DNA of 64,000 nt from Aptenodytes patagonicus. Taxonomy: Eukaryota; Chordata; Aves; Sphenisciformes; Spheniscidae. Each line of letters opens with the position of its first letter. Position 1 is the first letter of the stretch. A program made the translations under genes and the position numbers. Below the pieces are notes generated by a model. It did not search any database. It saw only the letters and a list, made by a program, of their open reading frames with translations, and had not been told where the DNA came from. Of the stretch, positions 11,801-24,700 are shown piece by piece. Where the stretch lies: NCBI RefSeq assembly GCF_965638725.1, contig NC_134963.1:11684501-11748500 (forward strand), given 5' to 3'.

Positions 11801-14800
11801 GAAAAAAAAGTAACGGTACAAGGAACTTACCTAAGAAACATCATAACAAAGATTATGCCCCAAAACCTATACTTACATTGAAAAAAGAAGTGTTTTATGG
11901 TCTAGGGTGTTCACTTAAGTAAAGCTAACTGTAGCTCCCCTTGGAATAGCATTGAAATCTACCCAAATAGGAGAATTCCAGTCAGAGGTCAGTATTTTCA
12001 TCCCTTAAAACACACGTGCAGCATCAGAGCATGCCACGGGAATGCAATGCCTGAAAAGCAAAGGCTTCAAGCCTTCCTATCCCTACCTGGAGCCTCTGGC
12101 AGCGTAATATCACCCAGCCTCATCTCACCTCCAGCCTCCAAACAGAATCACTCTCCCCGCTCCATACGCCCCACAGACACACCTGCGCGCTGCGATCCTA
12201 CCTGGAGCTAAGTGGGATTTTCCATGCAGGCGGTGCGGCATCTCAGGGGTCCTCCCAGCACATCCCTGCCTGGCCCAGGGCTTGGTGCCTGGCCCAGGGA
12301 GAGGAGAGCCTCTTCTCCAGAGCAGCCGGGCTGTTCCCCTGTGGGTGAGAGGCTGGGTCAGTCCCAGTTCTTGTACTGGGCACTAGATGGCACAGATGGG
12401 AGGAAATTCAAAGGTAGCCAGCCTGCGATCTGTGGCGTTTTGGACAAGGGGGTCTGCCAGTTGTCCAAAGGAGGCAGCTGCCATGGGGGATGCGCTGCCA
12501 GCAGCAGCATCCCACAGGGGTATCCCCTCCATGGGGTGCCCCCCTTGCCACTGCCCTGCTGCATCCCTTCAGCATCCCATCCTGTCCTGTCCAGCCAAAG
12601 GGTCGCCTGTGCTACACCAAAGCTGGATGACCCTGCAAGGGCCGTGGACTGCAACCATGCCCCTGCCTCCTGGACATGACCTGCTATTCCTCACCAAGCA
12701 CAGGCTCACTGCCTCAGGCACACAAACACCTTGTTCACAGAGCAGCCCTATATTTGGCTCAAACTGCATCAAAAAGAGGGGGGAAATCCTCCCTGGGATC
12801 GACTGTCCTGTTTCACTGTGAGGCTGCACCTTGGGCATCAGCCTGCAGGATAATAAATACCACCTGAAACCAGGGAGTGCGGGGAGAGACGCCATGGGCT
12901 GGGTACCCCATCAGTGGTCCCTCTGGGTTCAGGATAGGTCGGGGGAACGGCACCCCAGCACTTTTCCTTTGCCCTGTGGGATGATGGTGCAAAGGAAGGA
13001 GGCACTTGGTCACTGCTCTTATAAGCATCTTTCACAAGGTAAGCTCTTCTAAAGCAGCTCGCTTTTCCCTCTGTTTTTTTTTCCTTTTCAGCACTGCTGC
13101 CTGCAATCACTGAGGCAGGACCTGTGCCCTGGAGCCTTCCCAACCTCATCTTCCTCAATTTCTTTAAGGCGTGGATGAAATTCCTTACAAGTGAACTGTG
13201 TGGACTGACGCGATGAGGTAAACATGGGCTAAGCCATGCAAAACTGCTGTGGTAAGCACAGAAAAGGCCAAAGCATTTTTTATGGTGAGAAAAAAAAGTA
13301 GGGGAAGGTGCAAGGTTGTATGTTGGCCTCTGCCATTCTGACATTAGAAATTCACTTTACTTCAAAGGTTAACACAGTTAATGCATCTGGTGAAGATCAT
13401 AGGCTCCGACAGCCTGCCTGGAAAGGCTCCATCTGTAGCACTGCACGAGGGACAGTGTGTGCAGGATGGCACTGAGGCAAGCAGCAAGCTTTGTGCACAA
13501 AGCACACATGGGTGTTATCCAAACCAAACCTGAACCTGGCAAAGCCCAAAAGAGCTTTTGTGCTGAGCAGCTCAGTGGTGCCAGGTATTAACGACATGGA
13601 CAAGACTCCTAGGAAAAGCCTGTTTGCTGAAGGGAGCAGCACTGGACAGGCTACGCTGCAGCCTCCTGGAAAAGTTCAAGGTGGGCAGCACTACCCTTTC
13701 CTGTCTGTCTGCTCATGGTACTGCCCTGCACACTGAAGTGGGTCTAGTGATCACCTAAGTTCAAACCCCACAGGGTGAATCCCTCAGGGTGTCTTAGGTG
13801 AGAGACAAAACATAAATCAGATGCCAGCAGTGTAAGATCCAAATTCATCAATGGCGTGGACAGGGCAGTAGGACAGTTTGGCTCAGTGGCTCTTATCTTT
13901 CAAAGGCTGGAGTGGGTGACACTGGTGACCAGGGCACAAGCTGGAGGGAGACTGATGCTAGCTCCAGGGGGCAGCTCCAGCCCAGTGTCCAGAGGCAGGC
14001 CGAGCAGTACAGAACAGCCAGAGAAGCCCCTTCAACATTGGGCTTTCACTGCTTAGAGAAACTTAGAGACCTGCTTCTGATCACCCACCTAAGTCTAAAT
14101 GCTTGGTCACTGGCATGTAACAACCTGGCTCTGAAAACTTCCTGGACAGAGGAAGAAATGCTTCAGAGAACGCTTTTATGCTCCAATTGCCACTCCGAGC
14201 CCCGCTTCTTGTACTCTTCTACTACTCTTTAAGTACTTGGGTTCTTTTACCCGAGAGATGTCTTTTTATCTTTGGATATAGATGGAGAAAAACTAGTCAA
14301 GCCAGAAAGAAATAAAAACAGCTGGTCACTTTTCCAGGCCTGCCATGAACTGTAAACAAGTTTTTAAAATTTTTTTAAAAAGTGCTGAGGTCTTCGGAGA
14401 ACATTAAAGTCTTAGTCAGTGGTGTCATCCTCCTTAGCAGGAGGACATCTTATGTGTCATCCTGATGGCTGGACTCGCTTCACTCAGCTAAAGCCAGTGA
14501 TGGTGAGAGCATTGAACTTCCCATGCAGACACCACTCAAACCAGCCGCCAGCATTTTCACGCACTGTGCCTGCTCAGATCAGACCTCCAGAGTCTGGCTG
14601 TCTGGCCGCCAGCGCCTGGTCCACATACTCCCCTGGAGGCCTGTTGTTGCTCTCAGTGGTTTAGCACTGCTGCTAAGATGCTTAGAGCCAATATAATCTG
14701 CACACTTAGTGGTTTCAAACTCCAAAAGCAGCTTAGCAGCACCAGGCGCTGCCTTCAGCCTCTCCTGTATGGGCTTAAGATGGTTTAATTCTTTTATGAA

Positions 14801-16990
14801 ACTGTAACTCTAGCTTATAGCCTTAAACTGTGGAGGTCACTTCTGAGCCAGGGTTTCTAAAAGCTCTTTAGAAATATTTTTGAGACACACAAGAAAAGGG
14901 ATCCCAGAGGGAGATATGATAAGATCAGATGCTTCTGCCTCTTAAAGCCTGGAAATGTGAGAGCCCCATGGCATGGTGCATTTTAAGACCCTACAGGGCT
15001 TTTCTCCGCTGTTTCTCCTGTCTTAGATCAGACTCTCAAATGGTCTAGCGTATGGTAATGCCTGGAGAGGTCCCAGGTCCTTCCCCTACACCTCCCATCA
15101 GCCTTGTGAAAGCATCAGCAGGCAAGCAGCCATCGCTGTGCCCCAAAGGCAGGTGACTGAATAGCAAAGCAGACCCCTGGGACCACGGACTGCCCCTGGA
15201 GGTGCCACTTCCCGGCATTTGCTTCATTAACTGCATTTGCTCTGTTTGTTTTTTTTTTTTTTTTACTTTACTGCCCCCCTTTACAGGCTGATCAAAAGCA
15301 CAAGGTGTTATAAAGGGGACTCTCCCTTCCCTTTCTGTAGGGCTTCTTGTGGGTCTGCCAGGGGAAAGCAGAGAGCTGGGGAGGACAGAAAAGGTGTCTG
15401 GAAAGCACATGCAGGGCCAGGCAGCAATGAAGTGGAGAAGGTGGAGGGAAAGAGCAGGAAAGTGCAAGCCTGGAGCAGAATGCAAGAAGAGTCAAGGCTT
15501 CCCACCACCTCCCTCTGAAAGCCCACACAGGGCTGGAGGAGATACCCCACGCTGGAGGTGTGCAATACACTTCCAGAGTGGGACAGGACAGGAAGGGTAA
15601 GGCCTTTGTGCAGAGCCTGGCTGGCCCCAGTGCTTCCAGATCTGTGACGGGTGTCTCTGGTGGTGCTCTCAGAGCTCCTTGCTCTGCCTTTCTGCCAGGC
15701 ACTACAGCCACTGCAGCAGTTCAGCACAAGACTGAGTGTTCAACCCTCACAGTATCCAGCTTCACAGTCCGGCTTAATTTAATCAAGGTAAAATTCATCT
15801 AAATGAAATGGGTGCAGCATGCTCCCAGAATGGAGGTAACAGAAATCCTCCATGTACCTCAGACACCTAATTAATTCATCAGGAAAGTAGTAGAAGCTCA
15901 GTACTCTCCTGTGCTAAGAAGTCAAGATAATGCCATGCATCACTGGAGAGGACTGGTGACCTTCCCTGTGCTTGCAGCAATGTTGTCCAATTTAACTGTG
16001 ACCACAAGATCACAAGTTGTTAAGATTCTCTATGCAGGTGATATACAGGCCAACAAATCTGCTTTTATGGGCCCTGCTAGAACTTGATTAATTTGCCCAA
16101 TAATGGGCAGACCAGTGTCCATAATTACTTAGCAGAACTCTGTCGTTTTTTAAACCCATCACTGCACAGATGCATGCCTCAGACCCAGCACAACACCAAG
16201 GGACCTCATGGGCTGCAAAGAGAGCCTCAGCTGCAAGAAGCAGAAGGCGTAAGACCTAATTAATATTACATGGGATATTGCCACCATTTCTCCATCAAGT
16301 GCAGAGTCTCAGCAGTGCCTGTCTGCATGCAGTTGCTACTGCCAGCACTGATGCTGCGGGAATTCCCTAAGAGCACAGTCCAACTGATGCTGCGTTCATC
16401 TTTTATCTCCCCACCTCCATGTACTCTGTACAACCATTAAGGGGATTTTTTCCCTGCAACTGTGCTGTCATGGACAGGTGGACCTTCTCCAGGTCTGTGC
16501 GGCTTTGTTCAGTCAAGAGTTTACAGGTCTTTGGGCTATGAAGCTCCCCACATACATTTTCCCTCGGACAGATCATGGCCAAACAGCAAGTGCGTTTGCC
16601 CCCAGATATAATGGAATTAACTGTGGAGCCTGGACTAGGCCTTTGCACGTACCTCTCCAGGGCTACAGCTCCCTTCCCTGCAGGAGGCTTGGCTTTGAGG
16701 GATATGCCAACAAGCTCAGAGCCACGAGAAATAACAACTTGGGAGCTCAGACAAGCTGGTTTGCAGGCAAACAAAAGCTGAAGCTGTAAAAGTGTGAGGC
16801 AGTCAATGCAGTGTCTGGCAGCACAGCCTCACCACCGCCTTAATCCTCTTTCCCTTCTTAAATGCTAAATTAATCAATTATATTTCCAGCCCAGCAACAA
16901 CAGTCAAAAATGTAACCTTCATCATATACAAGGCAAGCATAATTAGGATTGTCATTCAAATCCAGCTTGACCAGCATACAAATCAGAACA
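11801..16990. other. Intergenic, no gene seen
   Basis: No supported exon or RNA gene. Local composition features are a T16 run at about 15249-15264 and moderately GC-rich patches near 12.2-12.9 kb. Those patches produce overlapping open frames on both strands without any recognisable domain. Confidence 0.5.
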
Positions 16991-16997
16991 GCCTGAG

Positions 16998-17045
16998 CGA
17001 GCGTGCGGGTGCGTGAGTGCATGTGTGCGCGTGTGTGTGTGTGCC
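16998..17045. repeat. Alternating purine-pyrimidine (GT/GC)n tract
   Basis: A run of GCGTGCGGGTGCGTGAGTG type passes into (GT)n ending near 17042. Most steps alternate purine and pyrimidine, which is the composition that favours Z-DNA. It is too short and impure to call more than an imperfect microsatellite. Confidence 0.6.
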
Positions 17046-17689
17046 TGGTTCCTCCCAAGCAGGGGCAATTGGAATTGCAGTCACACCATAAGCACCACGG
17101 GGTATTTCAAGGAAAAGGGCTGTGGCACGAGCTCTGGTTGCAGCGACCCAGCTCTGCAGTCTCTGCAGGGAGTGCTATGGTGGCGAGCACTACCCAAACA
17201 GGGCAGAGGCACGTTATACAGTGCAAACTCAAGGCAACCTTCCAGTTCTGTCAGGGAGGAAGGCACTACCTTCCCAGCCACAGCACGAGCCCAATCTCCC
17301 AGCCTAGCTTTGCATACACCACAGACCCTATAGGGATGAGACGATACAAAAATGAGAGGCCTTGGCAACCTCTAACCACGGTGCCGGTGTGAATTCATAA
17401 GGGGTGAGCAAGTACTATCCCTTCTGCCATCTACTGATGGGCAAACCGAGTCACGTGGGGCTAAGCATGCTGTGTGATGGCAAGAGCAAGCCAGGAGTGT
17501 TCAATGAAAGCATCAGCCCAAGGCTCAAAAGCAATTAAAAAAGCAAAGTAAGTGCTAGGAGACAAACAGAGCAAAACCACAAACCTCACTGTGCTATCAG
17601 GCAGCTCCAGGGTGCATCTGCATCCCCATGGCTGTTGTGCCAGTTCGCTAGAGGCTACAGCAGGACTAGAGGAGGGGCAGGGAGCTAGT

Positions 17690-18210
17690 TAAGGATGATC
17701 TAAGGTCTGAAAAGGTATGAGACCAAGACTCATTAGTCTGGGAAACAGAAACCTGAGAGGAGACACAGCAGAGGTTTATCATTCGAGAGTGGCTTAGAGA
17801 AAATGAATAGGGAATGACTGCCTGCTGCCTCTTCCAATATTTAAGCTACAAAGCATCAAATGAAAACAGTAAGTGACAGATTCAGAACAAAGTAAATATT
17901 TCTTCACACAACACACAGTTGAACAGTGGAACTCACTGCCCTAAGATGCTATGGATGCCCAAAATTTGTTCAGGCTCAAAAAAGGTTTAGGAAAAACCCA
18001 TAAAGGACTACTAAATGCAGAGATCCCCACCTCAGGAAATTTCCAAACTACAGACAGACGGCTGATGGTGAGGAGAGTATTCAGGAACATACCAACCTGC
18101 ATCCCCCTGTTCTTATACTCCTCGCTAGGCATCCACTGCTAATTCAGGATCCCGGGGGAAAGAGACTTGCAGTCTGATCCAGCGCAATCACTCTTCTGTT
18201 CCTGGCACTG
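17690..18210 (+). repeat. Decayed ancient CR1-type LINE, 3' part
   Basis: The run 'agtaaatatttcttcacaca' followed by 'ttgaacagtggaactcactg' and 'ctatggatgcccaaaatttg' tracks the 3' end of the CR1 ORF. That region encodes the K.FF..HT..LNSGTHCPKM..DAK-like stretch, the old equivalent of the KNFF...WNRLP..V segment seen in the young CR1 at 46.0 kb. After it, 'gcatccactgctaattcagg' and 'cagtctgatccagc' match the old CR1 3' UTR pattern. All frames are broken. Boundaries are approximate. Confidence 0.6.
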
Positions 18211-20780
18211 ACCTGAGCTTTCCTTACTTGGTCTAAAGGCCAGGAGCTGGGAACGTTCCCATTACTGGACACTGGGATGACAACAAAGAGATGTGCTTAC
18301 AGCACAAAATTTGAGTGAATAGCGAGAGGATCTCTGCTTTCTATTTTTCCCATTTCTCATCTTAGGAGAGATTTTTGGGAAAACTAACTCAGCCATGCTG
18401 CACCCAGCTAGCTGCAGTTGGCAGCACCATATACACCTGTGTTCAGGTTAGAAGTAAGTTAATATCCTTCTGAGAGGTGCTAATATCCACTGGGATAGGG
18501 TGGAAGAATCCTCTTTCCAAGCCTCAAAACCACAGCTTGTGGTCACTGTCACAGTCCCCACTCTGTCCTACTCAACAAGCTCATGAGCTGATCTATCTCC
18601 CTGGAGAGTTTTCAGGTGCCCTTGCCACTGCAGGGAAGAGGAAAGGGAAGGTGAGGACATTCCTGTAGATTGGTATCCCCCAGGTCTTGCATCCTCACCT
18701 ACTGGCTCAGTCTCTCCTAGGGCTGCATAGGACCAGAGGATGCAGTCTCTGACAGAGTCTGCTCTTCCCAAGCAACCTCCTGCCTCCCCCCCCTATATGC
18801 AGCAAACCTTGTTGACCATCTTAGCTATAGAAAAACACCCACTTGCTGTCATGTGCCCTTTGAAAGTGCACACACTGATAGGACAGGATTATCTCTTCAT
18901 CTGCAAAGAGCTGCCAGCCAGCCATTCTCCTTCAGTAAAACCAAGCAGAGCATTGGTGTGTTTCTCATTAGCTCCTATTATTCATGCTATTGTAGTGTTT
19001 TCAGTTTTAAAGCACACAGATGAGAGACAGCTGAACTGCTCCCACAACTGTTTGTTTGTTAAGAGGATTTGATCTGTGGCGGGATGTTTTCGAGTCACAT
19101 GCAGAGGAGAAGGTATCCTGGTAACAGTGCTGCTTGCTTGCCCTGGTTCTCCCACTGCCTCGGAACAATGCACACGGTCTCATCCCCGCCTAAGTGTAAA
19201 CTGCAGATTATGTTTCCTTCTCCTGACTCTCGGAGATAAGGTATGAGACAATTCAGCCATACAAAGCCATTCTGCTATTAAACTGATCCTTTTGTTACAA
19301 ACCCTGCTATTGCTGCTTCTCCCTTCAGTAGCACTCACAGAACAGAGCAGGCAGAAGCACAGATCTAAGGCAGTCTGTGCAGTTGCCAGACGGCAGGGAA
19401 AGGCCACCGTGCAACCCTCCATTGACACGTTTACCCATCGCTCCAGCCAGGCAGTTTTTCTCCTTCCCTTTACTCCCAGTGACACTCCTGCAGCCATAAC
19501 GCTGCGCCCATACAAGTGATTTTCTCTTGACCCAGCCTCTCTCAAAGCTCTCTGACCAGATCCTGAAGTCCTTACTCAGCATCTACTCCCTCCAAATGGT
19601 ATTAGCCTGACTCAGGCTCAGTAATATCTCAGGATCTGTCGATGCTAATTTCTCTCTTGCAGGTGCTTAGCTAGAGCAGGGAGGGGAATAACAGGGAGAT
19701 GGACAGCCAGGGCTTTTGTCTGATCAAACATTGAGTAAAACTCTGAGAAGGGCTGTCAGAATTTGGCCCATCATGGTTAGAGTTCCGTGTAAACACTGTG
19801 ACAAAATTGGTGCATTGGCCAGGCTGCTTTAGAGTCCAGCCCCATTTTGTCCCTGTCTCTTCAAGCCAGACTCAGGTCACACGTAGAGTATTTAACAGAA
19901 GCTGCAATGATGCAGAGCACCCACATCTCCATCCCCATTCACGGCTCTGAGGAATGCTGAGAAGGAAAATTAACCTTGCTAGCTCTGTACAGCAAAGAGC
20001 CATGGCCATCCCCATTCCCCCAAAGTGAGGACCCAACGGCCACAAGACCAGATTCTTCTGCGGATGCATCAGATGATACTTGTCTAATGGATGCACAAGG
20101 CAGCGGGAATGCCAGGCTGTCCTATAACTGTGTGCCCCCACATTACAGCTACCAGACACTCCTGCTCTGTGTGCAGGACTTGCAGTCTGTCATGGGCACC
20201 TGGGCTCAGTGTGGTGATAGTCCTGAACAGAAGTGAGGCCACGGCTCCAGCTCCAGAAAGTGGAACGTCAGGCTGAGCCACTGGTTATACTGGTAGCATG
20301 ACTCAGCTGCCTGCAAAATCTCAGCGGTTGGAGATGGGATCCAGGCTTTGTTTTCTGCCATCCTGTTGGATGGCAGCGATTCTGTCTGAGGAAAAGCATG
20401 TGCTAAACTTGCTGTGCACTGCTGGGGGAGGAAGGGATGCATACGAGGAAAACACTTCTACCCACAGCAGGTAAGGAATGGTGCCAGCATCGTACTATCA
20501 GTTGCAGATGACAAGCAGTGGGCAAAATTCCTGCCACTTTCTAGATTCATAAAACACCTCCTCTGGGTCCAACAGCAGACTGATAGAAAACACAGCCCAC
20601 AGAAGCAGTCCCAGCCACATGGCGTGTTTTGGAACCACTGTTAATCCTGACAACCTTTTGCAGTGTTCAAAGAGTTTGCCCAGGGAAAAAAGCTCCCCAA
20701 AATGCCTGGATGCAAGGAGCGGTCCCGGCAGCATCCGCTTCTCTCTTTGTCTTCTCCACCAAGCATCTCCCGGCAGAACA
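18211..20780. other. Upstream flank of LRRC75B, no gene seen
   Basis: No supported exon. The composition becomes GC-rich from about 20.78 kb, where the LRRC75B CpG island begins. Confidence 0.5.
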
Positions 20781-21720
20781 AACCCGGGAGGAGGAGGCGC
20801 CTCCGGGAGAAGAGGCAGCGGGGGCTGCCCAGCCGCTGCGGAGGCGGGTGCTGGGTCAGGGACCCGAACAAAATACCCCTGGGGCGTTGCTCCTTCGGGA
20901 GCGCCGGGAACCACCAGCCGGGGAGCCGGGGCGGGGCCGGCCGGGCGGGGCGGCCCGGACCCCCCGCCTCCCCCGGCGCCTCCCCCGGCCCAGAGCACGG
21001 TGCCCGCCCGGTCCGGAGGCATCGGATCGCGACCATGGGCTCCCGGCTGAGCCGGCAGAGCAGCCTGGAGGAGGAGAGCACCGAGGAGCCCTGCACCGGC
21101 CGGCTGGAGGGCGGCCGGGGCGACTTCCACCTCTCCTCCCTGCTCCTCCACCCGCAGAAGCTGCCCGGGGTGCTGCGGAAAGCCTCGCCGGCGCCCTACG
21201 TGCGGCGGGTGGGGTGGCTGCGGGAGATCCAGGCCACCATCCGGCAGCACAAGCGGGAGCACGCCGTGCACATCCTCAGGCTGCTTAGGAAGGTAAATGC
21301 TGCGGGCGAGCCGGGCCCCGGGGCATCCACCTCCGGGGCAGCGCGGGCAGGATCGGAGCGGCGGGCAGGGCAGGCAACAAAGGGCTGTGCGCGGCGCGGA
21401 CGGTGCCGGCCGGGCCGGGGTCTGCAGCCCCCCCCCCCGGTGGTATGGGGTAGGGAGCCGGGGTTTACAAGCCCCCCTCCTCGGCGGTGTGGGTTTGCAG
21501 CCCCCCTTGGCGATGCGGGGCGAGCCGGGCTCTTCGTGCTGCCTTTCGCCGCTCCGTGCCCCGGCGGTGCGGGAGCCGCCTCTCTCGGTCCCCGCCGCGG
21601 CAGGCAGGAGAGGTTGCGGGGAGGCGACACCCGCCCTGGCTCCCTGCCACCTCCCCGTGTCCCCGCCCGAGCGAGGGGCACCTGGCCCGGCTGCCTGGGA
21701 GCAGGGGCTGGGAAGAAGCT
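20780..21720 (+). promoter_or_regulatory. LRRC75B: CpG-island promoter of LRRC75B
   Basis: This is an abrupt CpG-dense stretch that contrasts with the CpG-poor flanks and surrounds the first coding exon. Sp1-type GC boxes are visible at 20928-20936 and 20943-20951, about 85-105 bases upstream of the start codon. I see no convincing TATA box, so dispersed initiation is likely. The exact transcription start cannot be read from sequence alone. Confidence 0.8.
21035..21292 (+). CDS. LRRC75B: LRRC75B coding exon 1
   Basis: 86 codons, phase 0 at the 3' end. The donor reads AAG|GTAAATGC. The reading frame is also open for 124 codons upstream of this ATG (from 20663), but the strong start context and the family N-terminus favour 21035. 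Confidence 0.9.
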
Positions 21721-24700
21721 GGGAGGAGGGCTGTGCTGCACGCAGGAAAAGGGGTGTCCAAGCCTCAGCTGTCCCCATCCACACCTCTCCGTGCCAGCCC
21801 CTGGGTGTGCTCAGGATCGATGCCCCCCAGAGAAAAGCCACTGCCATCCCACTGCTACCACATCCCGATACACCCGCCCAGCCAGGCTGGCCAAGATCTG
21901 TCTTTGGGAGCACCCAAAATGGTTTTGGAGAGGACCTCTGGGACAGCCTAGGCTGAGAGGAGAGGTAAAGGGGTCAGTGTATCAGTGGGAGCTTGTTTCT
22001 GTCTGCCGCCATTCAGGAACAGAAAAGCCAGTGTGCAGACAGCGTGGTGCCTAACTGATGCTGAGGACAGAGCCCTGCTGCTGGAACAGAGCCATCTCCT
22101 CCATCGCTCAGTGCTACCATCACTTTCCAGGCAAACTCAGCTCCCCCAAACTGCAGGCAACTCTGCAATCAGTAGCACAGGGGACAATTCCTCCCTCTGA
22201 TTTGGACATAAAACACCATCAGTTCTTAGCTTATCATGTTGCTTCATTAGATAATGACATAATTCATCTTGGGAACATACTGAGTTTCTTGCCATAGGGG
22301 CAAACAACCTTTGGGTGTGAGTACACTGGAGCAGGGACTGGCTTGCTGGAATGCTTGTACAGCCGTACTACCAGCTGCAGGGAGCTGCATTAACAGCCCT
22401 GCCTCTGCTCTGAACGTCCTGGGTTTTACAACACATCTAACAGTGGTGGTCAATGCCCTGGGCCACCAGCAAGTTGCACACTCATGAGTAAGAATTTACA
22501 GGACCAAAAATCACACCTCTGCTTTTCCTGTCCACTGCCCTAGCATTCACATGAGGATTGTTACCAGCACCACAAACACCCTCCTTGCCATGCATACAGA
22601 TAGATAAAGCCTCAGCAGAAAGCCTTATGTGTGCACCAGTATGGCAGACAAGGGTTGAAAAAGATTTCAAAGGCAGTTTTGGAAAGGCACTATTACAAGA
22701 AGCTTGTGAAGAGAAAGAGGCAACCACTCACTTCATGAACGTGGCAATGTAACACGAACAGACTTTTGTAGGGCACTCCAGAGGCCAGAAATACAGAATG
22801 TGATTTTCGATAGTGCTCAGCACCTCTCCTTGAGACTGAAGCACTGGAATCCCCCACAGACCTTGGAAATCTCCAGAAGGTCCATCTGTGAACAGCCAGG
22901 GTTTGAATGCTAAGTCACAGGGCCATCTGGAATGGAGGGTCGTTTCTAAGCCCTCCTTTCAATGCAGCCTGCCAGCTCCTTTCAGGATCAGTTAAACAGT
23001 TGGCTTCCCCACATCTGCACTGGGAATTACCATGTCCTGAACACTCACATTTTGTCCGCTGCCCTTCCGGTTCCCCTTGTTATTCCTGGTCCCCACCTCT
23101 GCCTGTCCATGTCGAAACAGTGACCCTCTGTTCATCTGCTCATGACAGAGCAGTGGGATGTGCATCCTGTAGTCACAACACAGCCTTCCTCCACCAAGTA
23201 AGACGGGAACCCATCCAACGCCACCCCAAAGCCTCCAGTTCGTTGCGTGCTCAGAGATTTCAGAGACAGAGGGCTACACCGCTAACATGTACTACACCCT
23301 TCAGCAACTAAACACAACTGTCAGCCAGGCTGGTGTCATGTAATCAGAACCAGTCCTCCTCACATGTCCAATGTCATCTTCAAAGAGTACTATGATCAGC
23401 CTTTTTTCTCATTTACAAATTTCCCTCACTCCTCAACTAAATTCAGCCCTTAGCTTGGTCCCCAACATGTCTTTCCTTACACAAACTGGCTTACCTTGGC
23501 AGTAACACGCTCTCAGGAGTCACGGATTAATGTGTCCCAGGTGAGGGTCTGTTTGTTACCTGTAAAAAGAGATATACCTTGTTCACTCTAGTGGACAGTG
23601 AGGATATTTAACACCATTACCTCATCACTGTGCCTTGGGTCAGGGTGCAAACACCCCAGAGAAGGCAGAGCAATGGCGAGACCAGAATTGCAGCCTCCCC
23701 AAATGAGCAGATGTGCTCAGCCAGACCGGAGGACATGGGCTCCCGATGCATGCCTCCTGCTGCAAGGCAGCCTGCTGCTCCCAGCAGACACAACCCTTGT
23801 CCAGCCCTGCAGATGTACCCCACAGGATGTAATTCTATCTGCCAGTGTTTTTCGACCTGTGGTCTGCAGACCCCCAAAGGGCTGTGGACTGCTCCTAGGA
23901 TGTCAGGAGGGTGTAATAAAGTAAAGCAAGCAAGCCAGCCAGAAGCAGATCCGCTAACAGATATGCAAGATCCTAGCATTTTAGAAGACTGCACAGAGAA
24001 CAACTACAAACCACAGGTGTACAGTCACTTGCATTGTAAAGGAACACTCAGACAGCTCCATTGCACATCATCTTACCAGTCTCAGAAATACCCACCTGCA
24101 AACTACAGGTGCTGGTCTAAGTGGGCATTGCTCAGCTGAAGCCAGGGGAGACATTAGACTTACACCAGCAAAAAGTCTGGTACAATCTGATTTCCCTATG
24201 CTGAGACAACAGCCAAATGTCATTTTTAAGATAACAGCATTAAGCCAACTGAACTGGCAAGACTTACAATATTCTGCTGTCTGCAGCCACCCTTTAGGTG
24301 GTACAAAATTTTCCAAGAAATGTGAGAGAGAGGGAGAGAGGGAGGGAAGCAAGTAAGAGGAACCAGAAAATGCCCTTGGGATAAGAATTTATGGACTATC
24401 AACGTGAGCTGAATATTTACAGCTATATTATTTATAAAACCCTCGCAGGCAGGATTTATAATGGGAATGCAGATTCATCTTAATGGTATAGCTCCAATTG
24501 GGGAAGTTTAATTACTGCTCCGACATCCACTGCTGCATGCCCAGCCATGCCATCCTCTCAGCAGCTTTCTTCATCTGTGCCTATTACAGTTGGCGTAGGA
24601 GGCTCCATTTCCCTGAAGCCTTACGGTTAAGGGAGACATTGGCATGATGCCTTGGTGCGCTCCTGGCTCACATCCAGCTGTGTCTGTGGCTGTCTGTCCT

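Noticed and set aside
20498-21913. 471-codon open frame on the minus strand across the LRRC75B CpG island
   Set aside because: It is a GC-driven shadow of the island and of LRRC75B exon 1, with low-complexity Pro/Gly/Ala/Arg composition and no domain.
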